64,000 nt of DNA, from assembly GCA_964036665.1 (NCBI GenBank), contig OZ038532.1, positions 11,116,537 to 11,180,536 on the forward strand, given 5' to 3'. Of this stretch, positions 38,301 through 50,990 are shown piece after piece (position 1 is the first letter of the stretch; the number at the start of each line of letters is the position of its first letter). The notes under the pieces were generated by a model that had not been told where the DNA came from, searched no databases, and saw nothing but the letters and a program-made list of their open reading frames with translations. Source of the stretch: Gordius sp. MW1 (Eukaryota > Nematomorpha > Gordioida > Gordea > Gordiidae). The position numbers and the translations under genes are program-made.

Positions 38301-41300
38301 AATTTGGTAAGCGCTTATCTAACATATTTTTGCTACATGCAATTTACCATATTACCTACTACCTATTTACTTACCCCACAGTGCAACTAACATCTGTTTT
38401 ATTCACTTCTTACAGTACTATGTATGTATGATATATTATCTCATCTCGCACATACGCACGTTCATTTTCATCGTGATAAACTTTCTTTTTCGCATTGAAG
38501 TCGCGCCGCTTAGTTTTAATTAAAATCATAATTCCATAATTTAAGCTTATTTAGGGATGGTTAGTGCCTTAGCTTTGCATAGCCAGTATCCAAATAATAT
38601 TAATTTGATAAAGTGTCAGATTTTGGGGCACTTATGACCCCAGGTCATCAGCTTTTTTAAATTTCTCGAACTCGGCTCAGCTTGAATTTATAGATTGCCA
38701 GTCTAACGTCCATTCAGCTATACCCTAATCACTTTTCAATCTGCCCAACCCGAATTTTTTTATTTGCTCCAAAAATTTAAAATATAAGCGTCGCATCTAT
38801 GACATATTAAATGAAACAAAAATAGAAATATTTTATATTTCCAATACATTATGTAGGAGTCTATAACCTCCCATAATATAATCCATTTTAGGCCCTTTTA
38901 TATTAATTATATAATCGTTTGCGCTTATAAGCTAGGATTATTTGGAGGTTTATCAAGGTTAAGCTTTTGACTCCATCAATCGATCTCATGTGATTTCTTA
39001 GTTACGAATATAACGGGATCGGAAAAATTAAAGGTGACTTTTGAAAAGGGGGCCGGCTTGGACTTGTATATTAAAGAGGAGTTTACTTTGCGCATCTATT
39101 AATTATTATCCAACCGACTATTTAGCGTCAACAGGTGTTTCTAGGGGGGCTAGATTTTAAATGTTGTTGTACGCCGCGCGCCATGCAAGCCATTTGATCT
39201 CCGGTTCGGGTTAGGGGGGTCGGATAAAATGAATACAATGTATAAGCGGGATGGGGTAGGCTTATGTATGCGATATGCACTGCACACACGACGTTTATGG
39301 TGATGGTAAAGATCCGTGTTACGGTTATCAACTAAATAAAGCATATATGTATAGTTTTATCCTACACTTGTGTAGTATGATGTATGTGTATAAGTATATA
39401 GAGTTATATAGTTTGTTTGTATCTTGTATGTATTAAATACATATGTGGGATGCGGGAAATGCACTTTTAACCTTTTCCCCTCTCGCGAACACTCACACAC
39501 ACACACCCACACACCTATCATAAAGTCACCTTCGCGAGGCGCTTTTATAATACGACGGGCTGGGCTAGGCTGTCTTAATTATCCCACCACCTGTCTCCCA
39601 CCGTAACCTTAGCTCGAAGGCATGAGCGTTGCCAGGGAGGGGGCAGGGAGGGGCGGCTGACCCCTCTAAATCCAAAATTTTTTAAAATTATCAAAATTTC
39701 TAAAAAAGTTCATTTTGCCCCTCCCTAAATCATTTTTGCCCCCCTCTAGTTCAAAGGCTGGCTACGCCCATGCTCGAAGGTGTCCTTCCCACCTTCTTAC
39801 CTTTTGTCTTCTCCCCCTCTCTAACCATAATCTATTGTCGTTGCATTAGTGAAACTTATACGCTCCTGGCAAATTGTGATTGTCCCTTGGAACGATTGTT
39901 AGTTTACATTTCGTTTAATGACAAAATCACGCTTTTTGCCATATAGCAGTGGTCTTAGACACTCATAAATTATTTATGAGTTCATCGTAGGCGTAACTTT
40001 GAATTAGAGGCCGGGGTGGGGGGCAAAATGTTTAGTAATGATTATTGGAAAGAGGCGAACTGATTTTTTTTGAAATTTTTAAATACGAAAGTGTTTTAAA
40101 TTGATGGGGGGGGGGGGAGGGGGGTCCATAATTCCTGCCTACCTCAGGCTACGTTCCTTAACCTGATAATCTTTTCGTTTATTATTTGGTTGTTTGCACA
40201 AATATCGTCTTTCGAATATTTCTTAAAATTTAACAATTGACGGCAAGATTCGGTTATTTTCTATTTCACATGTATTTTTTATTAATGCCCATTTAGCTAA
40301 ATGAGATATTTACTAATTTTTACTTGATTAAAAATACCCTATTTTTTTGAACGGATCTATGCAAGTTTGATCTCGATCTTTACCGTACAAGCTTCTTATA
40401 AAACTATTTGTCGATTCCATAACAGAAACGATGTCGTTGACGTCAGAATTATCACGGGCAAGTGATAAATTGTCGCAGCAGTTAAAAATATCAAGGTTTC
40501 TCGCTAAGCGATTTTATGGAAAAAAATTAAAACGCCTTCAAACGCTTTTGATTACTTTTCAATAATCGCCCCCTCCCTCCCTTCCTCCTGTCATTCGTTG
40601 CGTGCGTCAAAATTAAATTCTTCTTTCTAGTCATATTTGTTGCTGTACTTTTCGACACCTAGCATAGGTGACTTAAGGAAGGCGAGCTAAGTTGGGCTGG
40701 GTTAGGATGGATGGATTATACAGAGTGCGACATCTCACATATTTTAGTTTTGCCTTTATGGTGAGAGAGGGAGATTCGAATGTTAATAACATCCCCGCGG
40801 GCGGCCCCTTTTGGCTCTCATTATACTTTCCTAGAAGTGTTTGTTTACATATTCTTGTCTGACAGCATCTACATGACATACATGGTTCAACTTTGGGGAA
40901 GTTAATGCCCGTTTTGGACGTCATGCGCATATAAACTCTGGACGATGTTTCTAATGATAATGAGCCGTCTTAAATTTGTCTCTCATTAATCACTTACGTG
41001 CATTAGAGTTAAATTAATTTTTTCCCTTTTAACCTCTATTTAAAGCTCGCGATAAATTTTTTTCTATCAACCATCCCAATTTTATTATACATTCCCCGGG
41101 AATATCTCGCTCGCATTCATCGACTCGCTTATTCTCTTTTGATATAACGACATTATATAGCAACATTAAATTTTTGTAAAACATGCAGCACTGCCAACGC
41201 ATATGGCTCGGCCTGTTTGATCCCAAAAGTCACGAAGATGTCTTCGGAGGGGTCGGTAACGATGCGGGCATCAAGGATGAACACAAAATGAAGGATTTCC

Positions 41301-44300
41301 TGATCGACAAGTACGAAAAGAAAATTTGGTACGTCACTCCGCAAGAAGTCGAGCAGCAGGTGCGTCACAATGCTTTTCTTCGGGATTTCATGCCCCTATC
41401 ATGTCCGCGCTCTTCTATAGTCGGCTCGGGCTTTTAAAAAATTTAAATTGGACGGAGTTTTAAAATTGCTATTTACTCAACCCTAAATATATGCATTTTT
41501 TCTATTAGCCGGTTCGCAAATTGCGCCATATGCACTTTTTTTAGAGAAAGCTTTGATACGAAACTTAAAGGCCGTCTAAGGCAACAATTTATAAGGGGTT
41601 TCGGGTTTCGATATAGCTTCGCATGATTCAGTTATCGATTAAACTGTGGTGGTTATTGTGCAGGCATTCTTGATTTTTGTAACATGATTCGAGCTCGAAC
41701 CAAAACATATTTGCGCGCCATCAGTGCTACTGGCTCAAACTATTGCTTTCGCCAACGTTATTATTAAAGGGATACTAATTTACTGTCTGAGTTATAATAT
41801 CAAGGCATTAGTATTTGAGTGGCCCAATCTCATCTTACCCCTCTGCCTACGACCTAACATGGCTAAAAATTTTAAGATTTTAAAACCCAGGGCAATAATC
41901 TTTAGAGTTTATTTATTCCATAGCCACCCTATTATGCTTTTCTAACAATTTCGCAAAGCATTATCCACTTATCGGGGGAACTCTTGAATTATGAGAGTTT
42001 TTTCACACGTGTTAATTAGGCTTCCCCTCGTACCCACCCCATTCACATTCCCTCTTCCTTTTTAACCTAAAGCTCTCGGCATTTTTGCGAGCACTGAAAG
42101 AAACGAGAAGAGCGAGAGAGAGAGAGTTAGTTAGCAGCCAGCCGGGTAGCGGCGGGGCCAGGCAGGTCGTCAGTTCGTTGAGCTTGTTTTAATCTCCCGG
42201 TTGTAAAGAGAGAGATCCATGCATACTGCAATGTGCACCGCTACGACCGATAACATTCAATTGAAAACGTACCTCGTTTCACCTTTCAATTTCCGTTAAC
42301 GCACTCGATCATTCTTCACACCCGCTCGCAATATAGGTTAAATAGCGGTGCGGGGTGGGGGTCAACTTTGACCTCACCTCCCCCCTTCCCCCACCATTTC
42401 ACTTTTTTACGACATGTAGCAAAAAAGGAGGCGCCTGACAGAGAGATAACGGAGGTAGGTTAGCTAGGTTGCTTATTTTCGCGAGAACTAACCGCGTCGG
42501 TCGACCTTGGTGCTTGTTGCATATGTGCGTTTTACTTTCGTGACCTTTTTTAATTTTGGTATATGGGGTGAAATGTATGTCTTTTTATTTATCAATATGT
42601 GCATTTTAGGGTCAGTTAGCTCATTCATACTCTGAGTAATATATTGAAAAGACTTGTTGGGTGATTTACCCTGCCGCCAAGGCAATAAGCCCGCATAACG
42701 ACCAACTCTTTAAGTAAATTTAATGAAAAAGAATTCCTATGTTTATCCTACCCTAAATCATGGCATATTATTGGGCAATAACTTACTTAATTTTCAATAA
42801 AAACATCGCTCTACACGGTGCTAGGTGGCGAGAGAAAAGGAAATTATGCAGCAACAGCAGCGGTCCAGTTCGAGTACCGCCGCGTTGAATGGGAAAAAGG
42901 AGAAGAGCGATTCTTTTTCTTCGGCCAAAAGTAGTGGCGAATCTTCCTATTCCTCCGCCCTCAACAACATTAACAACGATCCCTTCAGCATCGGTAACTT
43001 TACATTGGATATTTTTTGGCAGCACGAAATAAAAAAATTATTTTGATCGGGCAGTTTATTAGAAGAATCATGAAACATTTCAAATGGGGTTTTGAGTAAA
43101 ATTGTTAGATTATCCTAAAACAAGATATAATTTTATCAGCAAATGCTCACATAAACTACTCGTCTAGCGTGTTTATTTGTGCTAGTTTTTTGTCATGTGT
43201 TGAGCTATCGATTGTTGGGTCGTTCTTTAGTTCGAATCGCAAATTTAAATTTTTTGGACGGAATGGGTTTAAATTTACCATATCAAATTTAGAGAGAAAG
43301 TCTTGGTCTGGAAAATCTAAAATTGACGGTTAGTCCCAGAATGAGTTTGAATTGATTTTGTGTCGGGGCGAGTCCGGGTTTTGAATTTCGACTTTGTATG
43401 TCTTAACACGTGCACAAAATGATAACTATCAAGTTCACATTCTCATATATTTTTACATTCGCACATTCTCCAATCGATTACAGATTTTTGGTATATAAAT
43501 GACTAAAGATAATCGTATTCGCGTTACATCGACCTTGTTTTCTTGGTGTTTTCGGTTTAACCCTATTGAAATAAAATCGCAATCCTTAACATCACTACCC
43601 CCACGCCCTAGGTCACGAAACGGCGCAGCCTCAACGAATCTCAAACGGTCTCGGCAAATATAATTCTTGCCTGGAAGACATCCTAACTACGACGCGCGGC
43701 CGAAACTCACCCAATTTTTCGTCGTTCGATAGCAGGCAAGATTGTAGCAAGGCGGGCAGTGGTGGGAGCTTGGTTAGGAGAAGGTCCGGTAACGTCACCC
43801 ACTCCCTATCCTCTTCTCCCAAAGTAAAGTCACTCTCCGTCTTGTTAGTTTAGTGCGTATTCTCTTGATATAAATTTAGTCATATATCTATTATTAACCA
43901 ATCTGACTCCAAATTATTCATTTTTTATTTCGACTCAACCACAAGTAAACCTTTAATTTCCAACCAGCCCCATTTAAAATTAGACCTGCAATCATAATTA
44001 ATATATTTTTTTTACTTAACTCTAACTATTTTTAACTGGTTTGGCATAAGGTTGGGCGATTTCGCTGCAATTTCTGCTAAATGTTTTGGCTTTATAAAGT
44101 TCGGTAAAGATCATTATATTTTTGCCAATTAAGTTTTTTTTTAATTTTTCGTGCTATATAAGATCTTAAACGCCCCTTTTGCCCTCAAACCTCCTGCGCC
44201 TTCAAGTAAGAAAAAGGTATCGTCCGATAGCATTTCCTTGGGAAGTGTTGACGCCTTCGCGGCCAGTCGATATCCTTCAATGCCTTCGCACCCTGTGACT

Positions 44301-47300
44301 GTGGATCTTAATGGGGTAACTTTAAGGGACAAGTTTTAATAATATCATCCGAGCATCCTGCAATTTCAGCAAATCAATCCAATGCCTTTTTAGTTTGCAA
44401 AACATTGTTTATTTTTAATAAAAATGATTAAGAAATAAAATTAAAAGGATTCATTGGTTTATTGAAACAAATAAATTGATATAAGTAGTCTAGCTCGATC
44501 TTATCTAGTCTGTAAAATTTCGATAGCTAAGTTATATTCAAGCATCGGGGTCAGCCTTGAGCATAATCTTAAGAATACAGACTTTGTGATCACACAATTT
44601 AAAATTAATTTTTTAGTTTGTAGACTCAACTTTTTAATGAATTTTTTATCTCCAATAATTTCGAGTTTAAGACAGAATTTGCATCTAATTTTTACCCATA
44701 AACTTGCAAATAAAAATTTCCCAATTTGAACCCCACACGACCTTTAATAATATCTGTAATTTAAAATTTGGAAGTTAACACATTATTTAAAAACGTAACT
44801 ATGGTTTAGCAAATCAACCATATAAACGTTTTTGCCTATCCCTTTTTCCATTATATATGTAGCACCGACGGGGATTAAATTATAATTTATTCAACTAATT
44901 TGTAGGTTAGTAATCGATACGGAGCGACGCCCCCACAGGCTTGGCTTGAATCTCACCAAAAGGCCGGCCATAACTCAGCACCATCAAACCCTACCGCTCC
45001 ACATGAGAACGGTGCACCGGGGAAAGTCGAGAGTGGTGGTCCTTTGTTAAATGGTTTTGAAGACAGTTTTTCTTCCATCTCCCACCCCTTGCCCTCGCAA
45101 CCTAGCTCTGCATCGAATCTCGGCAACGTCAGGTTGAAATATTTTTACGTTTAGAATTATAACATTTTTCGATTAAGACAATCGCATATCTACTTAATCT
45201 CTTTATTCGTGCTCCTTCACTCCAGCTTAAGAAAATCATTTGAAAACTAAATTTAACTTAGATTAGTCAATGAGAGACATCTTTTTGATATTGTTATCCT
45301 TTTGTCTTTTTTACATATAATTCCACTCAAGTCGTTCACTTCATATTACAAAATAGCTGAGAAAATTCACATAGAAACTGAAACACCCACTCTTCCTACC
45401 ATGAAGGTCTTTATAGTATCAGAGGGGCCCTCAACTAAAATATTTGCCTATATATTCTTTAGTTCGCTCCTACCCAAACCAGAGCATGGGCCAAGTGTCC
45501 ATTACAACGGGTTAATACAGGGACCAGAGCCCCCGTCACTCGAGGACAAATATAAGGCCCTAGCGGAACTTGATAACGCTTACCACGCCAGTCTCCTCGT
45601 TGCTCAATCAACCAACATCAACACAACCACCAATCTCGTCGCTCCCCCACCCTCCATCGGTTTCCATCCACACCCTAATACCCCCAAACAACCTTACTAC
45701 CCGGACGAGTGTAAGTTTAATCTATCCATTATAAATGCACAAATATTTTGAGTTGTTCATTGGTGAGTTTTGTTAGACTTTTAAAACTAAAGTTTCCTAC
45801 TCTCTATATACCTTAGGTTTTTATAAAATTTCGTAAAAGCATACAGCCATTTTTAATTGAAATGGTTGGAACCAATGGTAATCTTTACTTTCTCTAAAAT
45901 ATGAATTAGAAATAGATATATTTTAGAATGGCGGTTACCTATGTCTTTTTAACTTAAAAAGTACTTAGTGCCATATATATTTTTATAGCGCAATCTGCAT
46001 CGTCAATTATTTATCAATGCTTATTATTCCGTTTAAGCTTTAATTGTATAGAAATTACAAAAAAGAATTGATTTTTGCTGCACCAATAATTAAGGCTTAA
46101 TCATTCTTTAGTCTATGAGTGTGAACAACTACCGGGTTTATAAAATTGCACGTTTGAATTTTGCCTCCGATTATACGATTTACGCTAATTTTAAAGCTGC
46201 GCGGAAAAATTTATTATGTTTATTCATCTTTTGTTCTGTTGTGCAGGCAAAAATCCATTTGCTTCACCTCCGATCGGGCGATCGCAGCAGCACCATAATT
46301 TATCCTCTCTCACCCACAAGCAGCTGAGCGGGGCCGAACTCACTTTCGGTAATCTCATTATACCCAACTCAAGCACCACCGCCTTCCTAGATCCCTGGCA
46401 TAACTTGGTCGATTCCTCCAATGCGTCAGTTCCTACTCTTAACGGTCTCTTCTCCCAATCATCAATTTACCCTAACTGTTCTAGCACATACGTCCCCGGC
46501 TCCGAATCCTCCTATGGGGGCCATTCTTTTAACATGGCCATACACAAACAAGCGGCTCCCAATCCATTTATGGTGAGTTCCTTGCGTTTTTTCCCAGCGT
46601 CGAAAAATATTATAAAATCTCGGTGCCCGTCTATGGACATGTCACTTTGCCGATATTTTTTTTGGACTCACCCGAAGTCTTGCATAATCCAGTATTTGTA
46701 ACTTTCTAACATTTTACTTTATAGCTTTATAATCTTAAACCCTTTCTCCTTCATATGCCATAATATAATATGCCTCGGAAAACTTTCACACGATATGGAT
46801 TCAATTTTCAAAATTTATATTGATTTGTTTTATAAATCCTTTAATATTGCAAGAAGTTATCTTAAGTTAATAAATATATAATTACTTCATGTTTGCTACA
46901 TAAAGAACACGCCAGTCTCTTATCACAAAGGGCTTTAAATAATGTGAAGAATATTATTTAGCCCCAAGTTTTTGTTAAGATTAGGAGTTTTTCTCTCAAT
47001 ATAAAAGCTCGAGAATCTAGATGTAACATAGTAATGCTTAGTGATGTTGATTTGCTCCAGTGAGCATCACTGTGAGCTCTGCCCCCTCACAAGCACATGA
47101 GTAGGATACAGTATCAGGTGAAAATGCTCGAGAGGCGAAGGGGTAGTAGCAAAAAGTAACTCATGTATAGAGCTATGTGCCTGAGCAGCATTATAAGTTA
47201 ACTAACATTTAATATGAGCAAATGCTATGAGCAAGCAGTTTTTCTAAACTGCTCATAGCATCTCATCTATATAATGTGATAATTAAAATAGAGCGTGCTT

Positions 47301-49289
47301 TGTTTTAGTAATTCTGTTGTTCAACAATAATTATGGCTATTTGAATAGGCGTAAATATGATTTCCTCAAGGGGGGGGGGGTTATAAAATATTTAAGATCA
47401 TATTTTTTTGAACTATTTTTTGGACCAAAATGTTTTGTTTCCTAAAGGTTTAATAGGACATTTGTGTAAAAATAATAAAATACTAAAAGTAAAATTCCAA
47501 CAAATGTTTTTTTCATAAATATACGATCTAAAAATTATATAAATTGAAAATCATGGGAGGTGTTCTAACCGGAAAACCACCCCCTCCCTACGCCAATGGC
47601 TATCTGTTATGAATTTTATATTTTTTAAGGCGAATTTTTTTTGCAATTTCTTTATATATGGCTAAAGATGTTTAATGATATTAAAATTTATTTTTTTATA
47701 CATGCAAAAATTTTTATAAAAATTTATTTAATTATAAATTTTTGAATTTTTGGTCTCACCCAGGTGGTAATAATTTTTTGACAATTTTAATTGGTTTAAA
47801 TTTATATTTTATCGTTTTAAGAACAGGTGTCCAATTTTATTAGAGGTGCGAACTAATTTTTTTTGCAATTTTCTTTGTATATGGCTAAAATATGTTTAAT
47901 GATAATCAGAAGATAATAACAACCCCTTTCAGGAGTGCCGCAGTTAACTTAAAGGTTTACCTTAATTAGCGCCATCTATAGGCGATTTTAATTATTTATA
48001 AAAATTTATTTAATTATAAATTTTTGTCTTACCCAGGTGGTAAAAATTTTTTTGACAATTTTAATATGGTTTAAATTTATATTTTATCGTTTTTAAGAAC
48101 AGGTGTCAATGTTATAATTTTATTAAAGGTGCGAACTAATTTTTTTGCAATTTTCTTTATATATGGCTAAAATATGTTTCATGATATTAAAATTTATTTT
48201 TTATATAATACATGCCAAAAATTTTATAAAAATTTATTTAAATATAAATTTGTGAATTTTCTGTCTCACTCAGGTGGTAATAATTTTTTTGACAATTTTA
48301 ATATAGTTTAAATTTATATTTTATCGTTTTTAAGAAGAGGTGTCAATGTAATGTTATAATTTCATTAAAGGTGCGAACTAGTTTTTTTTCGATTTTCATT
48401 ATATATATCTAAAATGGTTTTTAAAATTTATTTTTTATAAATGGCGAAATTATTTTTAATTGTATAAATATTTTTTTGACATTCTTAATATGACTTAATG
48501 TTACTAAATTTATATTTAATAATATTTTTAGTCCAGGTCACAATGCAAAGTTTTATAAAAGGTGGGAAATTTCGCTTTATAGAATATTCTATATAGATGG
48601 CTTTTTAAATATAAATCTTTGAATATTCTGTCTCACTCTATTGCTAATAAATTTTTTGACATTTTTAATATGGTTTTTTAAGCCAGGTTACAATGTAATA
48701 GTTTTATTAAAGGTGTGAATTTAAATAACAATTATGAGAGATAGGAAAGAGGGGATACGCGATATGTCACATAAGACATAAGTAATTAACACATTTGCTG
48801 AGCAGATTAATTGCGATATGTCACATAATTAATTAACACATTCGTTCAGCAAAATGGATGAGCAACTTGTTCTTAGCAATTGCTCGTACAAAAGTACCTT
48901 TATTTAAAGTTGCTAACAAACTAATATTCCTACTGCTTGAGCTTGTATTTGCTGTTACAACTTAACCTCTTGAGCATTTTACCCCTCTTCAAAGCTTATG
49001 CGTCCGAGCACATATGCTAAGCGCTTACGTCCAAGTCGGAGCTAAATAGCAACTTAACTACTACTTATGAGGCATCCATCCATTGAAGCATTTAATGAAT
49101 TCAAATTTAAAAGAACTTAACTAACAATACCCTGATGGCTTAAACTTAGGACCGCAACATCTTAAAACTAGTTATTTTGCATAGGCTGTTTATTCATAAA
49201 CATTAATTTGATTTTAATCCCATTAGCCTCCACAACTACAAACCGTCAATATGAATGTTTCATCCATCGCCACAAATCCATTTTTGTAG
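35327..49289 (+). CDS. AGFG1: AGFG (ArfGAP domain with FG repeats; HRB/drongo) orthologue, ten exons
   Basis: Exons 35327-35487, 38213-38306, 41189-41359, 42825-42993, 43612-43823, 44163-44315, 44906-45132, 45463-45710, 46247-46572 and 49227-49289 all have GT-AG borders, and all phases fit, giving 607 aa (human AGFG1 is about 560). Residues 27-50 form the ArfGAP zinc finger C-x2-C-x16-C-x2-C with the catalytic Arg at 55 (LLRGLNPPHR). RIWLGLFDP and YEKKIWYVTPQE complete the domain (about residues 1-140). The rest is low-complexity Ser/Pro/Asn-rich with EDKYKALAELDNAY, the NPF motifs KNPFASPP and APNPFM, and a terminal ATNPFL. NPF motifs bind EH-domain endocytic adaptors, so a role in Arf-linked endocytic sorting is expected. 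AGFG1 versus AGFG2 cannot be decided; Drosophila has one gene, drongo. Small alternative exons may be missed. Confidence 0.93.
36795..36930 (-). mobile_element. hAT-2 terminal fragment
   Basis: The reverse complement reads AGTGTTGTAAAAACGG, then GGTCGACC and GACTAAGAC blocks, like the terminus at 63091. It is a fragment in AGFG intron 1 without a partner end. Confidence 0.6.
39621..39772. mobile_element. CATGGGCG MITE, copy 4
   Basis: A 152-bp copy in AGFG intron 2 with perfect 8-bp duplications CTCGAAGG at 39613-39620 and 39773-39780. Left end CATGAGCGTTGCCAGG, right end CTGGCTACGCCCATG. Confidence 0.9.
47035..49050. mobile_element. Putative non-autonomous element with long imperfect inverted repeats (last AGFG intron)
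   Basis: The first ~130 bp resemble the reverse complement of the last ~130 bp: GTGAAAATGCTCGAGAGG near 47118 against CCTCTTGAGCATTTTACCCC near 48966. A hairpin of ATGCTATGAGC / GCTCATAGCAT lies at about 47222-47264. Between the arms lies a tandem repeat (47628-48715). One related arm is at 18598-18790. No TSD was found, and no coding capacity. Confidence 0.45.
47628..48715 (+). repeat. Tandem repeat, units of about 190-285 bp
   Basis: About five decaying units begin near 47628, 47844, 48128, 48369 and 48560. Each shows GGTGCGAACTA, a T-run, ATATATGGCTAAA, then CTCACTCAGGTGG, TTTTTTGACA and TTATATTTTATCG. The unit at 47844 carries a ~90-bp insert (AGGAGTGCCGCAGTTAACTT) that recurs near 58975. 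Confidence 0.75.
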
Positions 49290-50594
49290 CATCAAGCAAC
49301 TTTACAGCTCCTCGTGACTTTCCTACAGCCATCTCCTCCCCCGTCATAGTGCTGGGAAGATAGCGAAGAAAAATGCACGTTTTTATTGTACCATTTTTCA
49401 CACCTCCTCTTTAGTATACATACAGCATACGTTTAATCTATACAAATTTATTTCATATAGCTTCGTCGTCTCTTTTACACCTTAACCTTATATAAATTTT
49501 ACTTAGTTACAAATACTTTACCTTTAATTTTTGATATCTCTAGATACACAAACCACACCCTCTCACCCCTGCCCATCTTGTAATTTATTTTATTATCGTT
49601 GTCGTGTTTTTCCTCGTTTTATAGTACTCTTTTCTTTTTTCCTTTTAACTTTACCATCTATTTTCGATAGAGTATTATGCATAGTGTTTTATTTTGCATT
49701 ATTGTCCCATAATATTTATGCGCCGTTACCAATTTACACCCATACCCCCCTCCCCCAATCTTCTAGCATTAACGACTCGTGCTCCATGTGATATATTGGA
49801 ATCCTCTCGCAGTAAACACCCATGCATCCACCTGTAGGATGCGAAATGGACTCGAATTAAGTTGCGAATAAATTTTATGCACTGGTTAGTTTACTTATTA
49901 ATTGGTCTTTATATATCGTCTTCTTTAAGCTAAATTTGTGTGTTTAAATTGATAAAATGGATGCGAGTTTTTCTGTTGCATTAGGAGAGATTGACCTATT
50001 TAAATCTTTAATTAAGAAATAATACAATATGTTAATTCAGACTCTTGTCGTGACCATAAAATCTCAAGGGTTTGTTTTAAGATGTTGCCGAAATTATTTA
50101 TATCACACCTTGTGATATTTAAAATTACATTGCAATCTTATTTATAGTTGTCAACATTTCCTTTCACGTCATTATTGTTCTATTACCTCTTGAGTTAATT
50201 GCCCCAATGGCAATCCTAGCTCGCCCGTGTGGTGTAACCCATCTCCTAGAATTTTAAATTCACTCAAAACAATTTTTATACAATTAAAAAATCACTCGAT
50301 TTCATCAACCAACAAATTTTTTAACAAGCCTTATTTAATCAAACGGACAAAAAATTTTAAGCTTTTTTTATTTACATAATCAAGATTTTTAAAGTGTTAA
50401 TAAAATTACTCTATTGTTAGCAGCGAATGCCTATGAATAACGTATTATAAACTACATCTTTGCAGCAACGCGAATTAATGTTAAATTTCAAAAAAACATT
50501 CTAAATTAATTTAAAGCTTATAAGTGGAAAATAATCGTATCTGAGAAACTTATATTAGTAAGTAGCGCGCTAAATTTTGATTCACGAGATGGCA
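49290..50594. other. AGFG 3' UTR/intergenic stretch
   Basis: Sequence after the AGFG stop, with pyrimidine-rich tracts. AATAAA at 49867-49872 could end a ~0.6-kb 3' UTR. Nothing else is recognised before the family A terminus at 50595. Confidence 0.45.
49867..49872 (+). terminator. Candidate AGFG polyadenylation signal
   Basis: First canonical AATAAA found after the AGFG stop codon, 578 bp downstream. It is a weak call from sequence alone. Confidence 0.35.
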
Positions 50595-50990
50595 CAGTGG
50601 CGTAGCTAGGTGGGGGCCGAAGGGGCCCGGGCCCCCTCAAGGGCTAAAACCGGACCTCGTAGGCCCTCCCACGCGAAATATCTTGGGCCCCTTAATTTTT
50701 TTAATATTATTTTAAGAAACAATATGTTGATTATAATTATTTGTTTTTGAATAAAACTTTAAATTATATTATTACAAATAAAGATGCTGTATAAGACTAT
50801 AAAGGATGCAAATTTTATAAAATTATTGAGTCAACATAATTCCATTCTTTATAATGCGAAAGATTAGCTTCAAATTTTGATATTTCATTATCGCCATCTA
50901 AATGTATAAAATCAAAAAATTAGGACACTTTATACACTTTTAAATCTACGAATTCATTAATTGATTTATATTATCCTATCGATAGAATAA

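Noticed and set aside
39128-39344. Two overlapping minus-strand ORFs in AGFG intron 2
   Set aside because: Intronic, no motif; exon structure of AGFG explains the locus.
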